A DNA stretch of 64,000 nucleotides from an uncultured Bacteroidales bacterium (lineage in GTDB: Bacteria; Bacteroidota; Bacteroidia; Bacteroidales; UBA932): positions 1 through 64,000 of the forward strand of contig CAKUSP010000006.1 in NCBI GenBank assembly GCA_934680015.1, read 5' to 3'. This document shows, piece after piece, positions 8,000 through 16,774 of this stretch. Each line of letters opens with the position of its first letter. Positions within the stretch are counted from its first letter, which is position 1. The notes beneath the pieces are model-generated. The model had not been told where the DNA came from and did not search any database. It saw only the letters and a list, made by a program, of their open reading frames with translations. A program made the position numbers and the translations under genes.

Positions 8000-9667
8000 C
8001 TAGTCTTTAGGAACAGAAAATACGATTTTAAGCGTAGGTCTTCTCTCTGTATTTGTAGGGCCACACAACGAGGCATTGTAATAACTATCCTTATCTAGTT
8101 CATAGGATTTAGTGGTGGTCGTGTTGTTCCCACTAGCATACATGGCAGCAAGCATATAACTATAATAGTTACTATAGTAACTTCCACTACCATATCCGTA
8201 ACCATAACTTCCTCCACCATACATACTGTTGTAGTAATTCTGGTATGCAAGATATTGAAGGTACTCACTCATGTCGCTACTGCTACTACTGCTACTTGAT
8301 GATGTGGTCTCCTGGACGCTCATAAGGAGCATCCATATATCGTAGTTACCAGTCTTGAATCCATCGTCGCTTTCATCTTTCATTATCACTTGTTGTAAGT
8401 GGTATGTGATGTCAGGGGAGTAGATGCAGGTACTCCTATTTATGTCACCTTTGTTTTCATTCTCCATACTTGAATCTGTTAATCCCATGTAGGATGAAGA
8501 CTCCTTACTCCATATTCTACACGTAGGGCTTAAGCGTGGAGGAAAGGTCTTATCGAGAAGTTGATAGTCAGTATCCATTGAGAATGGAAGTACTAGAGTC
8601 GCTTTGTTAATAACAGCTTTAGAGTAATCGGCACTAGCCCTATTATGCGCTAAGAGTGTATCTTGAATGGTGCGTATGGTAATGTTTCTTAATTCTTTTG
8701 CTGATACTACGGGTTTTAATCCTGCGCCGCCTTCTACTAAGATGTTTTCGCCGGCTTTACCGGCCAATTTTCTTGACTCGTGTTTGGTTAGATTAATGGC
8801 GTATTGAGGGAAGGTGCCATTCGAGTATTCTGTTACCAGTGAGTCTAGGGGTGTATATTCTAAGGCGCCATAGTAAAAGAAGAAAGTAGTGTCAACAGCT
8901 CCTTTTTCTTCGTCGAAGATGGAATTGATGCTTAACTCACCATAGTTGCTTTCCAGATAGTATGATGTGCTATTGTAGTTCATCTGGACATCAAAGGTGT
9001 TTATTCGTCCACCATTTGTCTCAGGTTTGTCAGTATAGATGTAGATTCCAGGAAAAGCCTTAAAGTAATCATCCATCTGCTCGGATAATTTTAATCCGTT
9101 AGCCCCGTTTATGAGCTTCCACGCGAATTCGTCTGTGAAATTAAGTGTTAAATCTGACTTGCCATCTATTATAGGCGTTCCCTTTACTACACTAGTAGTT
9201 CCATATTTTACAAGCCCTTCTGTATCGTTAGCATCGATAAGTTTTTTGTAGTCTATTCCTTCGGCCAATTCGTGCACATAGACGCGTTGTAGTATACGTG
9301 TGTTCTCTTCTAAGGAAACGGAAGTGGTGTCAAAAGCGGCCGTCATGGTGAAATGGTTAATCTTCTGTACTTTGCCGAAGTTAAGAGAGTCGTAGAGCGG
9401 GACTAATGTAAGTGCACATTCTCTCGTACTCATCCCGAAGGTGTCATCTTTTATGGCTCCTATGGTGATTCTGGAATTAGAGTACCCTGACAGACTATCG
9501 GCCATTCTCATTTCAATCTCACTTATAGGAATTTCAGCCGAGAATAGATCATATCTGCTATCTATAGGAATATAATCTCCACCTATTTCATTATTAACAT
9601 TAACACAAGAAAGGCAGCTAAAGATAACTGCTCCTAGCATTATATGTCCAATCGATTTTCTTATCAT
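8000..9667 (-). CDS. DUF4270 family lipoprotein with Ser-run and Gly/Tyr/Ser-rich segment
   Basis: This 555-residue putative outer-surface lipoprotein has a signal peptide with a CLSC lipobox. The sequence then follows the DUF4270 pattern (start NNEIGGDYIPIDSRYDLFSA). In many Bacteroidetes this family sits beside a GT5-domain gene, as here; its function is unknown. Residues about 454-520 are low-complexity: nine serines in a row, then tyrosine/glycine/serine repeats such as GGGSYGYGYGSGSYYS, then four threonines. The remaining C-terminal stretch ends in RRPTLKIVFS, typical of the family. It lies downstream of, and probably co-transcribed with, the GT5 gene. Confidence 0.85.
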   Translation of the reverse strand: MIRKSIGHIMLGAVIFSCLSCVNVNNEIGGDYIPIDSRYDLFSAEIPISEIEMRMADSLSGYSNSRITIGAIKDDTFGMSTRECALTLVPLYDSLNFGKVQKINHFTMTAAFDTTSVSLEENTRILQRVYVHELAEGIDYKKLIDANDTEGLVKYGTTSVVKGTPIIDGKSDLTLNFTDEFAWKLINGANGLKLSEQMDDYFKAFPGIYIYTDKPETNGGRINTFDVQMNYNSTSYYLESNYGELSINSIFDEEKGAVDTTFFFYYGALEYTPLDSLVTEYSNGTFPQYAINLTKHESRKLAGKAGENILVEGGAGLKPVVSAKELRNITIRTIQDTLLAHNRASADYSKAVINKATLVLPFSMDTDYQLLDKTFPPRLSPTCRIWSKESSSYMGLTDSSMENENKGDINRSTCIYSPDITYHLQQVIMKDESDDGFKTGNYDIWMLLMSVQETTSSSSSSSSSDMSEYLQYLAYQNYYNSMYGGGSYGYGYGSGSYYSNYYSYMLAAMYASGNNTTTTKSYELDKDSYYNASLCGPTNTERRPTLKIVFSVPKD

Positions 9668-9714
9668 CGAAATCTTTTAAATAAAAAACCAACCTAACTA
9701 TGAAGAATGCATTA

Positions 9715-10533
9715 TTATATCTGATCGTAAAATGCGTTGTATTCTTCAATGTAACTACCGTCTGCTATGCTTTTTGTTTTGCTCTTTAAAACAGGAAGTC
9801 CACGATCGCGACAATAACTTACCAATGACGATGGCACATTATCTCCTGCCACGATAATGCCATCAGCAAACTTGGCTGCAGTTTTGGCAAGATTTATGCC
9901 ACTTGGGGTTTTCAGTAGTTCTAATTCTTTTTCTCCTACAGAGCCGAATTTAGCTTTCTCGATAAAGTCTTTACTGAACATTTCGTCAGGTGTATTGTCA
10001 TAGAAAGATAAAACTACCTTACTATTAGAGAATATAGGGTCATCTCTGTAAGCTTTTTTTAGATATACAGGAAGCATGTGTGAAATCCATCCGTGGCAAT
10101 GTATAATATCAGGTGCCCATCTTAACTTTTTAACGGTTTCCAACACTCCGCGGGCGAAAAAGATGGTTCTCTCGTCATTATCTTCGAAAAAGACGCCTCT
10201 ATCGTCTCTTTCTAGCTGTTTGCGTTTAAAATAGTCTTCATTATCTATAAAATAGACTTGGGTATGGGCCGCTGCTATAGAGGCTACCTTTATGATAAGA
10301 GGTCTATCTACTTCGCTGATTATAAGATTCATGCCAGAAAGCCTTATAACCTCGTGAAGTTGGTTCTTCCTTTCATTTATGCACCCATATCGAGGCATAA
10401 ACGAACGTATCTCTCTCTTTTTTTCCTGCGTGCCTTGTGGCAGGTAGCGGCCAATAGTTGAAATCTCACTTTCCGGGAGATATGGATATATCTCCGAACA
10501 TACGAAAAGGACTTTTTTTACAGAATTCTCCAT
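9715..10533 (-). CDS. Starch/glycogen synthase catalytic-domain (GT5 N-half) protein
   Basis: The product resembles the N-terminal Rossmann half of GT5 glycogen/starch synthases. It starts VKKVLFVCSEIYPYLPESE and contains PDIIHCHGWISHMLPVYLKK, which corresponds to the 'HxHDW' region. At 272 residues it lacks the C-terminal nucleotide-sugar binding half, so it is unlikely to be a normal glycogen synthase. Short homologues beside DUF4270 genes are common in Bacteroidetes. The start at 10533 is chosen because the family begins here and a -7 box lies just upstream. The longer frame (from 10635) would run into the divergent ftsX gene. Confidence 0.8.
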   Translation of the reverse strand: MENSVKKVLFVCSEIYPYLPESEISTIGRYLPQGTQEKKREIRSFMPRYGCINERKNQLHEVIRLSGMNLIISEVDRPLIIKVASIAAAHTQVYFIDNEDYFKRKQLERDDRGVFFEDNDERTIFFARGVLETVKKLRWAPDIIHCHGWISHMLPVYLKKAYRDDPIFSNSKVVLSFYDNTPDEMFSKDFIEKAKFGSVGEKELELLKTPSGINLAKTAAKFADGIIVAGDNVPSSLVSYCRDRGLPVLKSKTKSIADGSYIEEYNAFYDQI

Positions 10534-10539
10534 TTGGCT

Positions 10540-10547
10540 CAAAGATA
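10540..10547 (-). promoter_or_regulatory. -7 box just in front of the GT5-domain gene
   Basis: TATCTTTG on the minus strand matches TAnnTTTG. It ends only six bases before the ATG at 10533, so the transcript would have almost no leader. No good TTTG -33 element is seen at the usual spacing, so the call is tentative. Confidence 0.45.
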
Positions 10548-10577
10548 CGAAAATTTTTCCTAAATTCGCCATTTGAA

Positions 10578-11456
10578 ATGGGCCGTAAAAGAAATAATAT
10601 TCTGAAAAAGAGGATTGCAGGAGCATCGATTTCATCTGTGATCAGTATCAGCTTTGTACTGATGTTAGTGGGATTATCAGCCATTTTGGCGTTGAGTGCA
10701 GGTAGTATTGTTGATTACTTCAAGGAGAATATACAGATTACGGCTTTTTTAAAGCAAGGGACTCCAGCTGTAAAGGCTGTGGAATTGCAGGCAGAGCTTG
10801 AAAAAGAGCCTTTTGTCAAGGAAACCCATTATATCAGTGTTGAGCAAGGGACGCAGGAATTGGTTGATATGTTGGGAGAAGACTTTGCCGATGTTTTTGT
10901 TACTTCTCCGGTCCCTAGTTCTATAGAATTGATGGTTTATTCGAAGTATTACGATGCCGATTCCTTAGATATTATACTCAATAAATTAGTAGATTATCCA
11001 TTAATAGAGTCGGCTTCTACACAGGCGGCAATGGCACAGAGTGTAGGCGGCGCTATAAAACAAATTGGAGGAGTTTTGGGTGTGATTGTTATTTTACTTA
11101 CTTTTATATCTGCTGTATTAGTATCGAATACTGTGAGATTAATCATTTACTCTTCCAGATTTAGTATTCACGCTATGCAACTTGTAGGAGCGAGTAATTC
11201 ATTTATAGAAAGGCCATTTTTACGCAAATTCGCTATGATGGGTTTTGTGTCGGGTTTGTTGGCATGTGCGGTGATTGCGGTTGGGTTGGCATATACTCAT
11301 AGTATATTCTCACAAGTTTTTGAACTCTTCGTGCCTGTGCATTTAGCAGAAGTAGGTGTAGGGGTGGTATTGTTGGGCATTTTAATGTGCCTTTTGTGTG
11401 CTAAAGTGGTAATGGGGAAGGTCGTTAGATTGGATAAGGATGAATTATATGGATAA
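10578..11456 (+). CDS. ftsX: Cell division ABC-transporter permease-like protein FtsX
   Basis: FtsX, with the ATPase FtsE, controls cell-wall hydrolases at the septum. The 292-residue product has an N-terminal cytoplasmic basic segment, one membrane helix (about 25-45), a periplasmic loop, and three C-terminal helices, the FtsX plan. The ATG at 10578 (MGRKRNNILKKR) is chosen; the upstream frame would overlap the divergent gene. It is followed by DUF3098 and uppP, a conserved Bacteroidetes order. ftsE is not in the window. Confidence 0.9.
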   Translation: MGRKRNNILKKRIAGASISSVISISFVLMLVGLSAILALSAGSIVDYFKENIQITAFLKQGTPAVKAVELQAELEKEPFVKETHYISVEQGTQELVDMLGEDFADVFVTSPVPSSIELMVYSKYYDADSLDIILNKLVDYPLIESASTQAAMAQSVGGAIKQIGGVLGVIVILLTFISAVLVSNTVRLIIYSSRFSIHAMQLVGASNSFIERPFLRKFAMMGFVSGLLACAVIAVGLAYTHSIFSQVFELFVPVHLAEVGVGVVLLGILMCLLCAKVVMGKVVRLDKDELYG

Positions 11457-11685
11457 AAAGTCAGAGCAGCAGATGCCCATTGATAAGAAAGGGCTGTATA
11501 TAATGTTGGGTGGATTGGCCTTGATGATTTTGGGCTTTATTCTTATGAGTGGAGGTGGAGTTTCCGACCCACAGACATTCAATTATGACATGTTTGATTT
11601 TAGAAGGTTAGTGCTCGCTCCTTTGTTTTTAATAGCAGGGATAGTTACTATCATTATTTCAATTATTAGAAAGACAGGAAAATGA
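11449..11685 (+). CDS. DUF3098 small membrane protein
   Basis: This 78-residue protein has two membrane helices separated by a short loop with SGGGVSDPQTFNYDMFDFRRLVLAP-type sequence, the DUF3098 signature. Its function is unknown. It always travels with ftsX and uppP in Bacteroidetes, suggesting a role in envelope or division work. The start at 11449 is chosen (MDKKSEQQ), overlapping the ftsX end by eight bases; an ATG at 11440 is also possible. Its stop overlaps the uppP start in an ATGA arrangement. Confidence 0.85.
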   Translation: MDKKSEQQMPIDKKGLYIMLGGLALMILGFILMSGGGVSDPQTFNYDMFDFRRLVLAPLFLIAGIVTIIISIIRKTGK

Positions 11686-12491
11686 CTTGGTGGCAATCAA
11701 TAGTATTAGGTTTACTGCAGGGGCTTACGGAGTTCCTTCCAGTAAGTAGTAGCGGACATCTAACAATAGGAAAAGAAGTTTTAGGCGTGGAGGCATCGTC
11801 AGATCTGGTATTTGAAATCGTTGTCCACGCGGCTACCGTATTAGCGACTATAATAGTGTTTAGAAAGCAGGTAGGCCGCCTGTTCACTGGTTTTTTTAAG
11901 TTTAAGTATAATGACGAGACTGACTATGTCTGTAAGATATTAGTGTCGCTTATACCGATTTTTATTGTGGGAATGTTTTTTAAGGATAGTGTTGAGGCTT
12001 TATTTTCTTCGCTTTATGTAGTAGGAATTGCATTGATAGTAACATCTCTTTTGCTGTTCTTCTCTGATAAAGCATCTTCATCAACTATAAAGAAAGCGGG
12101 GTGTGCTCGTAATGGAATATCGTATTTACAGGCATTTATTATAGGAGTAGGCCAAGCAATTGCCGTTATTCCGGGGCTTTCGAGAAGCGGAACAACCATT
12201 TCAACAGGACTTTTAGTGGGGGTAAAAAGAGATGTCGTAGCGCAATTCTCTTTTCTTATGGTAATTATCCCCATTTTAGGAGAGGCTATTTTAAGTCTTG
12301 CTGGTGGAGAGATGTCATCATCGACAGTGGGAGTGTTACCGCTATGTCTTGGATTTATTTCAGCTTTTTTATCAGGGCTTTTCGCTTGTAAGGTAATGAT
12401 AGCCTTAGTGAAGAAAGCTAAGCTGAAATGGTTTGCTTTGTATTGCGCTGTAGTGGGTGTAGCTGTAATTGTGTCAAAATTGGCAGCATAG
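11682..12491 (+). CDS. uppP: Undecaprenyl-diphosphatase
   Basis: UppP (BacA) dephosphorylates undecaprenyl diphosphate so that the lipid carrier can be reused for peptidoglycan and O-antigen synthesis. The 269-residue multi-pass protein shows the two inverted active-site repeats: QGLTEFLPVSSSGHL near the N-terminus and PGLSRSGTTIS later. The start overlaps the DUF3098 stop by four bases. The length is normal. Confidence 0.95.
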   Translation: MTWWQSIVLGLLQGLTEFLPVSSSGHLTIGKEVLGVEASSDLVFEIVVHAATVLATIIVFRKQVGRLFTGFFKFKYNDETDYVCKILVSLIPIFIVGMFFKDSVEALFSSLYVVGIALIVTSLLLFFSDKASSSTIKKAGCARNGISYLQAFIIGVGQAIAVIPGLSRSGTTISTGLLVGVKRDVVAQFSFLMVIIPILGEAILSLAGGEMSSSTVGVLPLCLGFISAFLSGLFACKVMIALVKKAKLKWFALYCAVVGVAVIVSKLAA

Positions 12492-12496
12492 AGCGG

Positions 12497-13186
12497 ATGT
12501 ATTACTTTGTATCGGATGTTCATCTTGGCCTAAAGGGCAGTGGAAGTGAGGAACGTGAGGCTAGATTTGTGGCTTGGCTTAAATCCATCGAATGGAGAAA
12601 AGGCGATGCACTGGTCCTGCTAGGAGATATATGGGACTTTTGGTATGAATATAGGGATGTGATTCCTAAAGAGGGAATACGGGTCGTTGCAGAATTGATA
12701 GATATTATGGATTCTGGTGCGCAGGTTTATTTTTTTCCGGGGAATCATGACATTTGGTGCTTTCACTTTTTCGAAAGCCTTGGGGTTAAAGTAATAAAAA
12801 AACAGCCCGTAATTCTTGAAATTGATGGTAAGAAGGTAATGTTAGCCCATGGCGATGGGATAGGGGGTGCTAAGTGGAGTTATAAATTGATGCTTAGTAT
12901 TTTCCATAGTCGTTTTTGCCAATTCCTTTTCAGTCTTCTGCACCCTCGGATCGCATTCGATATTGCGACAAAGTGGTCTAAATCGAATCGTTACACTCAC
13001 ACGCCATATACTTGGAAGGGTAGCAAGGAGAGACTGTATAAATTTGCCATAGAGCAAGATAAGTCTATAGATCTATTTATTTTCGGTCATTATCACTGTG
13101 CGGTGGATGAAATGTTACCTAGCGGAGTTCGTCTTATAGTTTTGAAAGACTGGATAGATGGTGGAACGCCGTTTTTTAAGTTATAG
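12497..13186 (+). CDS. lpxH: UDP-2,3-diacylglucosamine diphosphatase (LpxH-type)
   Basis: LpxH hydrolyses UDP-2,3-diacylglucosamine to lipid X in lipid A synthesis, at the inner face of the cytoplasmic membrane. The 229-residue product has all metallophosphoesterase blocks in order: FVSDVHLG, LLGDIWDFWYE, FFPGNHDIW, LAHGDGIGG and FGHYHCAVD. The start at 12497 (MYYFVSDVHLG) is chosen. The longer reading frame lies within uppP. It follows uppP by five bases. A different UDP-sugar phosphoesterase is possible, but size and motifs favour LpxH. Confidence 0.85.
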   Translation: MYYFVSDVHLGLKGSGSEEREARFVAWLKSIEWRKGDALVLLGDIWDFWYEYRDVIPKEGIRVVAELIDIMDSGAQVYFFPGNHDIWCFHFFESLGVKVIKKQPVILEIDGKKVMLAHGDGIGGAKWSYKLMLSIFHSRFCQFLFSLLHPRIAFDIATKWSKSNRYTHTPYTWKGSKERLYKFAIEQDKSIDLFIFGHYHCAVDEMLPSGVRLIVLKDWIDGGTPFFKL

Positions 13187-13236
13187 TCTTTTTGGAAAAA
13201 AACTCTCTATTCGAAAATTTGATTAGTGATAATCAA

Positions 13237-13905
13237 TTACTTGTCTATTATAGCTTTAGTGGAAAGCTTGTCGGTAGGGATCATAGTTTTAGGTGGGTTT
13301 TCCCAGAAGACTTGATAGTAGAAGTAGTCCCATTCTGCTTCACCGCTTTCCCAGATTTTAACTAATTCTTCTGTTTTGGCGTCTTGCCCCTTAGGGTCAT
13401 AGTGTGATTTCAGGTCTTGGTCAAATACTTTTCCTACGAGAGTCCAAAATCCAGCAGAAAAGCCGCCTTCATAATTATAGATGATGTCATAGACAGTCAT
13501 GCCACATTCTCGATCAATTAGTCTTGTAAGAAGAAAGCCTTGACTGATGGTCGTGTTCCGTATATCTTTTTCAAAAAGTCTAAATAACTCTTTTTCTACA
13601 TTTTTTATATACCGATCCCTGTTACGCTTGTCCAGCCCATCGGCTTCTATCGTGCTATCTACTTGGTGCATGAGTTTTCTACCTACAAGTGCGTAGGGAT
13701 AGACCTTGTTGAAGTTGTAAATTAGACGATACTTTTCTCTCCATCCTCGGCCATAGTGCTTGATCTTTTTTTTGCCTTTGGCATTAATGGTCGCAGGAGG
13801 AAGTTCCTCAATATATCCCAATTCTAAACTATCCGCTACTTGCGCCGGAGCATTGAATACGCCAGCGCAAAGCAAAGCGGAAAAAAGTAGGATAAAGCGT
13901 TTCAA
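13237..13905 (-). CDS. DUF4294 family exported protein
   Basis: This 222-residue protein has an N-terminal signal peptide (ALLCAGVFNAPAQ) and then the DUF4294 sequence pattern: ELPPATINAKGKKK, YPYALVGRKLMHQVD, SQGFLLTRLIDRECGMTVYD and a YNYEGGFSAGFW region. It is predicted to be periplasmic or outer-membrane associated; the function is unknown. It is the last gene of the leftward operon, three bases after the phosphoesterase gene. It faces lpxH tail to tail with about 50 bases between and no clear terminator. Confidence 0.8.
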   Translation of the reverse strand: MKRFILLFSALLCAGVFNAPAQVADSLELGYIEELPPATINAKGKKKIKHYGRGWREKYRLIYNFNKVYPYALVGRKLMHQVDSTIEADGLDKRNRDRYIKNVEKELFRLFEKDIRNTTISQGFLLTRLIDRECGMTVYDIIYNYEGGFSAGFWTLVGKVFDQDLKSHYDPKGQDAKTEELVKIWESGEAEWDYFYYQVFWENPPKTMIPTDKLSTKAIIDK

Positions 13906-13908
13906 AAA

Positions 13909-15378
13909 TTAATCTTCTAGTTGATGAATTCTTCCGAATCTATCAGTTATTTTTACAATGTGTTTAGTCGCTTTAGGATTGAATGGGGCTTTGAACATAT
14001 TTGGCGAAGGATAACAAGCAACCCATGAGATTTTGTATTGGCTCGGATCAGCAAATTCGGCTTTAGCCACAGGATCTTTCCCACTGAAGCGCTCCATGTC
14101 ACATATTTTTACGCCATCTTCAAAGTATTCAATTTTCCATGCATCGTCGTAGTCCCATACGTGGGCGATGGCAAGTCCGGGATAATCAGGGTTATCAAGA
14201 TACAATTTGCCTTGGAAATCTGGCGTGTAGCCACAACTTTTATAGTACCAATCCAAATTTCCATTCTTCGTTGTATATACCTTATATCCTGGAGGGCATC
14301 CATCCACGCATACTGTTCCACACCACCAGCAGCCGCAGAAGCCTCCGATATTATGTTCCATAAGTCCATCTTTACCTTTCCCGCCACCGATAATGAAATT
14401 AGTGTTAGTATGCATGTGACCAGATAGTATTAGAGCATCAAATCCGCTGATCATTTTATATAGTGCAGGTTTGTTACAAAGGTTGTCCCCTATGATATCG
14501 TACATAAATCTATCTCTGTCTTCTTTCCCCTGAGTTGTAGGTATATGCATGCAGAGTACTAGTTTATGGCCTGAAGGTACAGTTGCTAGATCCTTTTCAA
14601 GCCAGCTGAGTTGCCTTTCATCCAGGTAACCTATATAAAAGTAGTCCCTTCCTACATAGAAATTATCATCTAAAACCACATAATGAGTTTTGCCTACATT
14701 AAAGGAATAGTAGGTAGGACCATAGAATTTTTCATATTCTTTAAAGGAAGTTTCATAAGAGCGACCCCAGTTAGTCATATCATGGTTACCTATAACATAT
14801 CGCATATCTATACCCACTTTATCTATCATTTTAGTGATGCGTGGATATAGTGCGTGTTGCCACCCGACGATATCTCCTAGGCAAATTCCGAAATTATATG
14901 CATTCGGATCTAGACTTTCCACATGTTCTTTCATGTCGTCCAATCTTCCAGCAAAAGGAATTAAGTCGAGAGTATCGGAAATCTGCGGATCGGCAAAGAC
15001 TATGGCATTATTATAAAGGTCATCCTTTTCGTTTTTTACCAATACGAAGTCGTAAACTTTCTTATTTGCGGTAAGATCTTGATAAAAACAGGTAGGTCCC
15101 CTAAAAGAAGCATTTCTATATCCAGAAGGAGTGCTGACGAATACGAATCTGCCGGAAGCTCTATCATAAGGTATTTCAAAGTTACCTTCTGAATCGGTTT
15201 TTACTACACATACCCCATCAGAAACTATTACGCCTTCCATTGCCTGACCAGAGTCGTCATGAACACACCCTGTTATGACATTTGTTTCTGCGACATTTGT
15301 AACTTTCGGTTTACTTACTCCGCATGATATTAATACGGCGCCTATGGTTAATAAAGAAAGAAATTTATTTATTTTCAT
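13909..15378 (-). CDS. Calcineurin-like phosphoesterase lipoprotein
   Basis: The 489-residue product has a lipoprotein signal (Cys19 in LISCG) and a small N-terminal beta-sandwich (GCVHDDSGQAMEGVIVSDG, like carboxypeptidase-regulatory domains). A metallophosphoesterase core follows with FADPQISD, CLGDIVGW, IGNHDMTNW, CMHIPTTQG and LSGHMHTN, then a C-terminal domain as in 'metallophosphoesterase C' proteins. It probably hydrolyses a phosphate ester in the periplasm; the substrate is unknown. It lies between the membrane acyltransferase and DUF4294 genes in one operon. Confidence 0.85.
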   Translation of the reverse strand: MKINKFLSLLTIGAVLISCGVSKPKVTNVAETNVITGCVHDDSGQAMEGVIVSDGVCVVKTDSEGNFEIPYDRASGRFVFVSTPSGYRNASFRGPTCFYQDLTANKKVYDFVLVKNEKDDLYNNAIVFADPQISDTLDLIPFAGRLDDMKEHVESLDPNAYNFGICLGDIVGWQHALYPRITKMIDKVGIDMRYVIGNHDMTNWGRSYETSFKEYEKFYGPTYYSFNVGKTHYVVLDDNFYVGRDYFYIGYLDERQLSWLEKDLATVPSGHKLVLCMHIPTTQGKEDRDRFMYDIIGDNLCNKPALYKMISGFDALILSGHMHTNTNFIIGGGKGKDGLMEHNIGGFCGCWWCGTVCVDGCPPGYKVYTTKNGNLDWYYKSCGYTPDFQGKLYLDNPDYPGLAIAHVWDYDDAWKIEYFEDGVKICDMERFSGKDPVAKAEFADPSQYKISWVACYPSPNMFKAPFNPKATKHIVKITDRFGRIHQLED

Positions 15379-15382
15379 ATAA

Positions 15383-16774
15383 TTAGCTTCTCCAGAAAAT
15401 TTTATTTTTACTCAAAATACAAGTAATAGCCATCATGGCAAGCGTAATAATGAGTCCACGAACAAGACCCATAAACGGATTGCCTGCACTTGCTGCATCT
15501 ACAATGCTTCCTAGTCCAATCGCATAGAACAGTGGGTTGAGAACTAGCCCAGAGAGCGTATACGCCACCATCGGATTTTGCCCCACGAGTGTAAAGTTAA
15601 TGCTTAACTTGTGTCCAGCTATAGCCAATGCGCTTTCGCACCATAATAGAAAACTTGTCATTAAGCAGGCCAATCCCCCTGTTGTCAGCATATAGGATAA
15701 GTTACAGTGGTCTTTAGTGATGCCACCATCTATAGGATCAAATAGAATACCTAAGGCAAGCAATAGGTAGCCCATGCGCGCAATCCTATTTTTCGGAGAG
15801 GATTCAAACCCTCTTGTGATAAATATTTGGGCCAATGCTGCCACTACCGTTATTCCCATAGCTACTGTTACATGCCTTGTAAACATTGCCCATAACATGG
15901 CGGGAACCATTAATAAACAAAGCAGTGCGCTAATCAACGATAATGTGGCTTGTGGCTCTATGCACATCGCCTCGCGTCTTTCTCTAGCCTTACGTAGGAT
16001 ATCTCCTACACTCATGCCTATGAGTGTTATCACAAGGTATTGGGCGTATTTCCAATTAAGAAGCCAACTGATACTTGCCGGAAGTTCTGCCCAACTTAGT
16101 ATATTGCTGTGCCATGCTGTTTCTTTAAGTGCACATATAATGATAAAGATTACTCCTCTTAGCCAAGGCTTGTCTTTAGTTATTATCCAAATGAACCCAC
16201 CTACTAAAGCCAGCATAGATAATATCATAATGATGATATTATTCTGGTTAAAAGATAGATCCGCTTTGAATCCAAATTTAATAACTAAGAGTAATGCTAT
16301 GATTACAAGCACTCCAGAAAGATTAATCAGAATAGGCTTTATCTTGCTCTTCTCTGGAACTCTCCATAAGGCGAGGAACAGTCCTAACCATATCCCGAAT
16401 CTTGTTAATATTTTCAGTGGCTCTTCGTAAGAGAAAATGGCGTTGGCATTCCCAAGTACAAGGCCGAAAGCAGCAAGAGTGATCCATCGCTTGATGATAT
16501 CAAGTGATATATGCGTGGTACTAAATCCTTTACGAAATTTACCGCCTAAAGAGAATGGCATGGATGCTCCCATAGAAAAGATGAAGAAGGGAAAAACCAA
16601 ATCCACCCAAGTTATGCCCTTGATATCTGGATTAAAAACAAAATCCGGAGGCGGTACTTGGCAGTGAAACATCCAAGCTGGTAGTCCTGAATTCCATGCA
16701 ATGTTTCCGCTCAAAACCATAAAGAATATGGCCAAGCCACGCAGAACATCTATGGATGTTATTCTATTATTCAT
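15383..16774 (-). CDS. DUF5009 / heparan-alpha-glucosaminide N-acetyltransferase-like membrane protein
   Basis: This 463-residue polytopic protein begins RITSIDVLRGLAIFFMVLSG and has PFFIFSMGASMPFSL soon after. Both are features of the DUF5009/HGSNAT (NagX) family. Lysosomal HGSNAT moves an acetyl group across the membrane to terminal alpha-glucosamine; bacterial members are thought to acetylate sugars, but few are characterised. About eleven hydrophobic helices are visible. It overlaps the transporter gene by four bases. Its operon has a DUF4434 protein whose paralogue lies next to GH89 at 61056, which suggests an alpha-glucosaminide substrate (inference). Confidence 0.8.
   Translation of the reverse strand: MNNRITSIDVLRGLAIFFMVLSGNIAWNSGLPAWMFHCQVPPPDFVFNPDIKGITWVDLVFPFFIFSMGASMPFSLGGKFRKGFSTTHISLDIIKRWITLAAFGLVLGNANAIFSYEEPLKILTRFGIWLGLFLALWRVPEKSKIKPILINLSGVLVIIALLLVIKFGFKADLSFNQNNIIIMILSMLALVGGFIWIITKDKPWLRGVIFIIICALKETAWHSNILSWAELPASISWLLNWKYAQYLVITLIGMSVGDILRKARERREAMCIEPQATLSLISALLCLLMVPAMLWAMFTRHVTVAMGITVVAALAQIFITRGFESSPKNRIARMGYLLLALGILFDPIDGGITKDHCNLSYMLTTGGLACLMTSFLLWCESALAIAGHKLSINFTLVGQNPMVAYTLSGLVLNPLFYAIGLGSIVDAASAGNPFMGLVRGLIITLAMMAITCILSKNKIFWRS

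Noticed and set aside
10533..10568. TTTG at 10533 and TAAATTCG at 10561 considered as an ftsX promoter
   Set aside because: Spacing of 24 bases and a mismatch in the -7 box make it too weak to call.
13187..13236. Hairpin TGATTA/TAATCA between lpxH and the DUF4294 gene considered as terminator
   Set aside because: AT-only weak stem without a proper T-run on either strand.
15774..16430. 218-codon frame on the plus strand
   Set aside because: Antisense shadow of the DUF5009 membrane protein gene; its hydrophobic look comes from the opposite strand.
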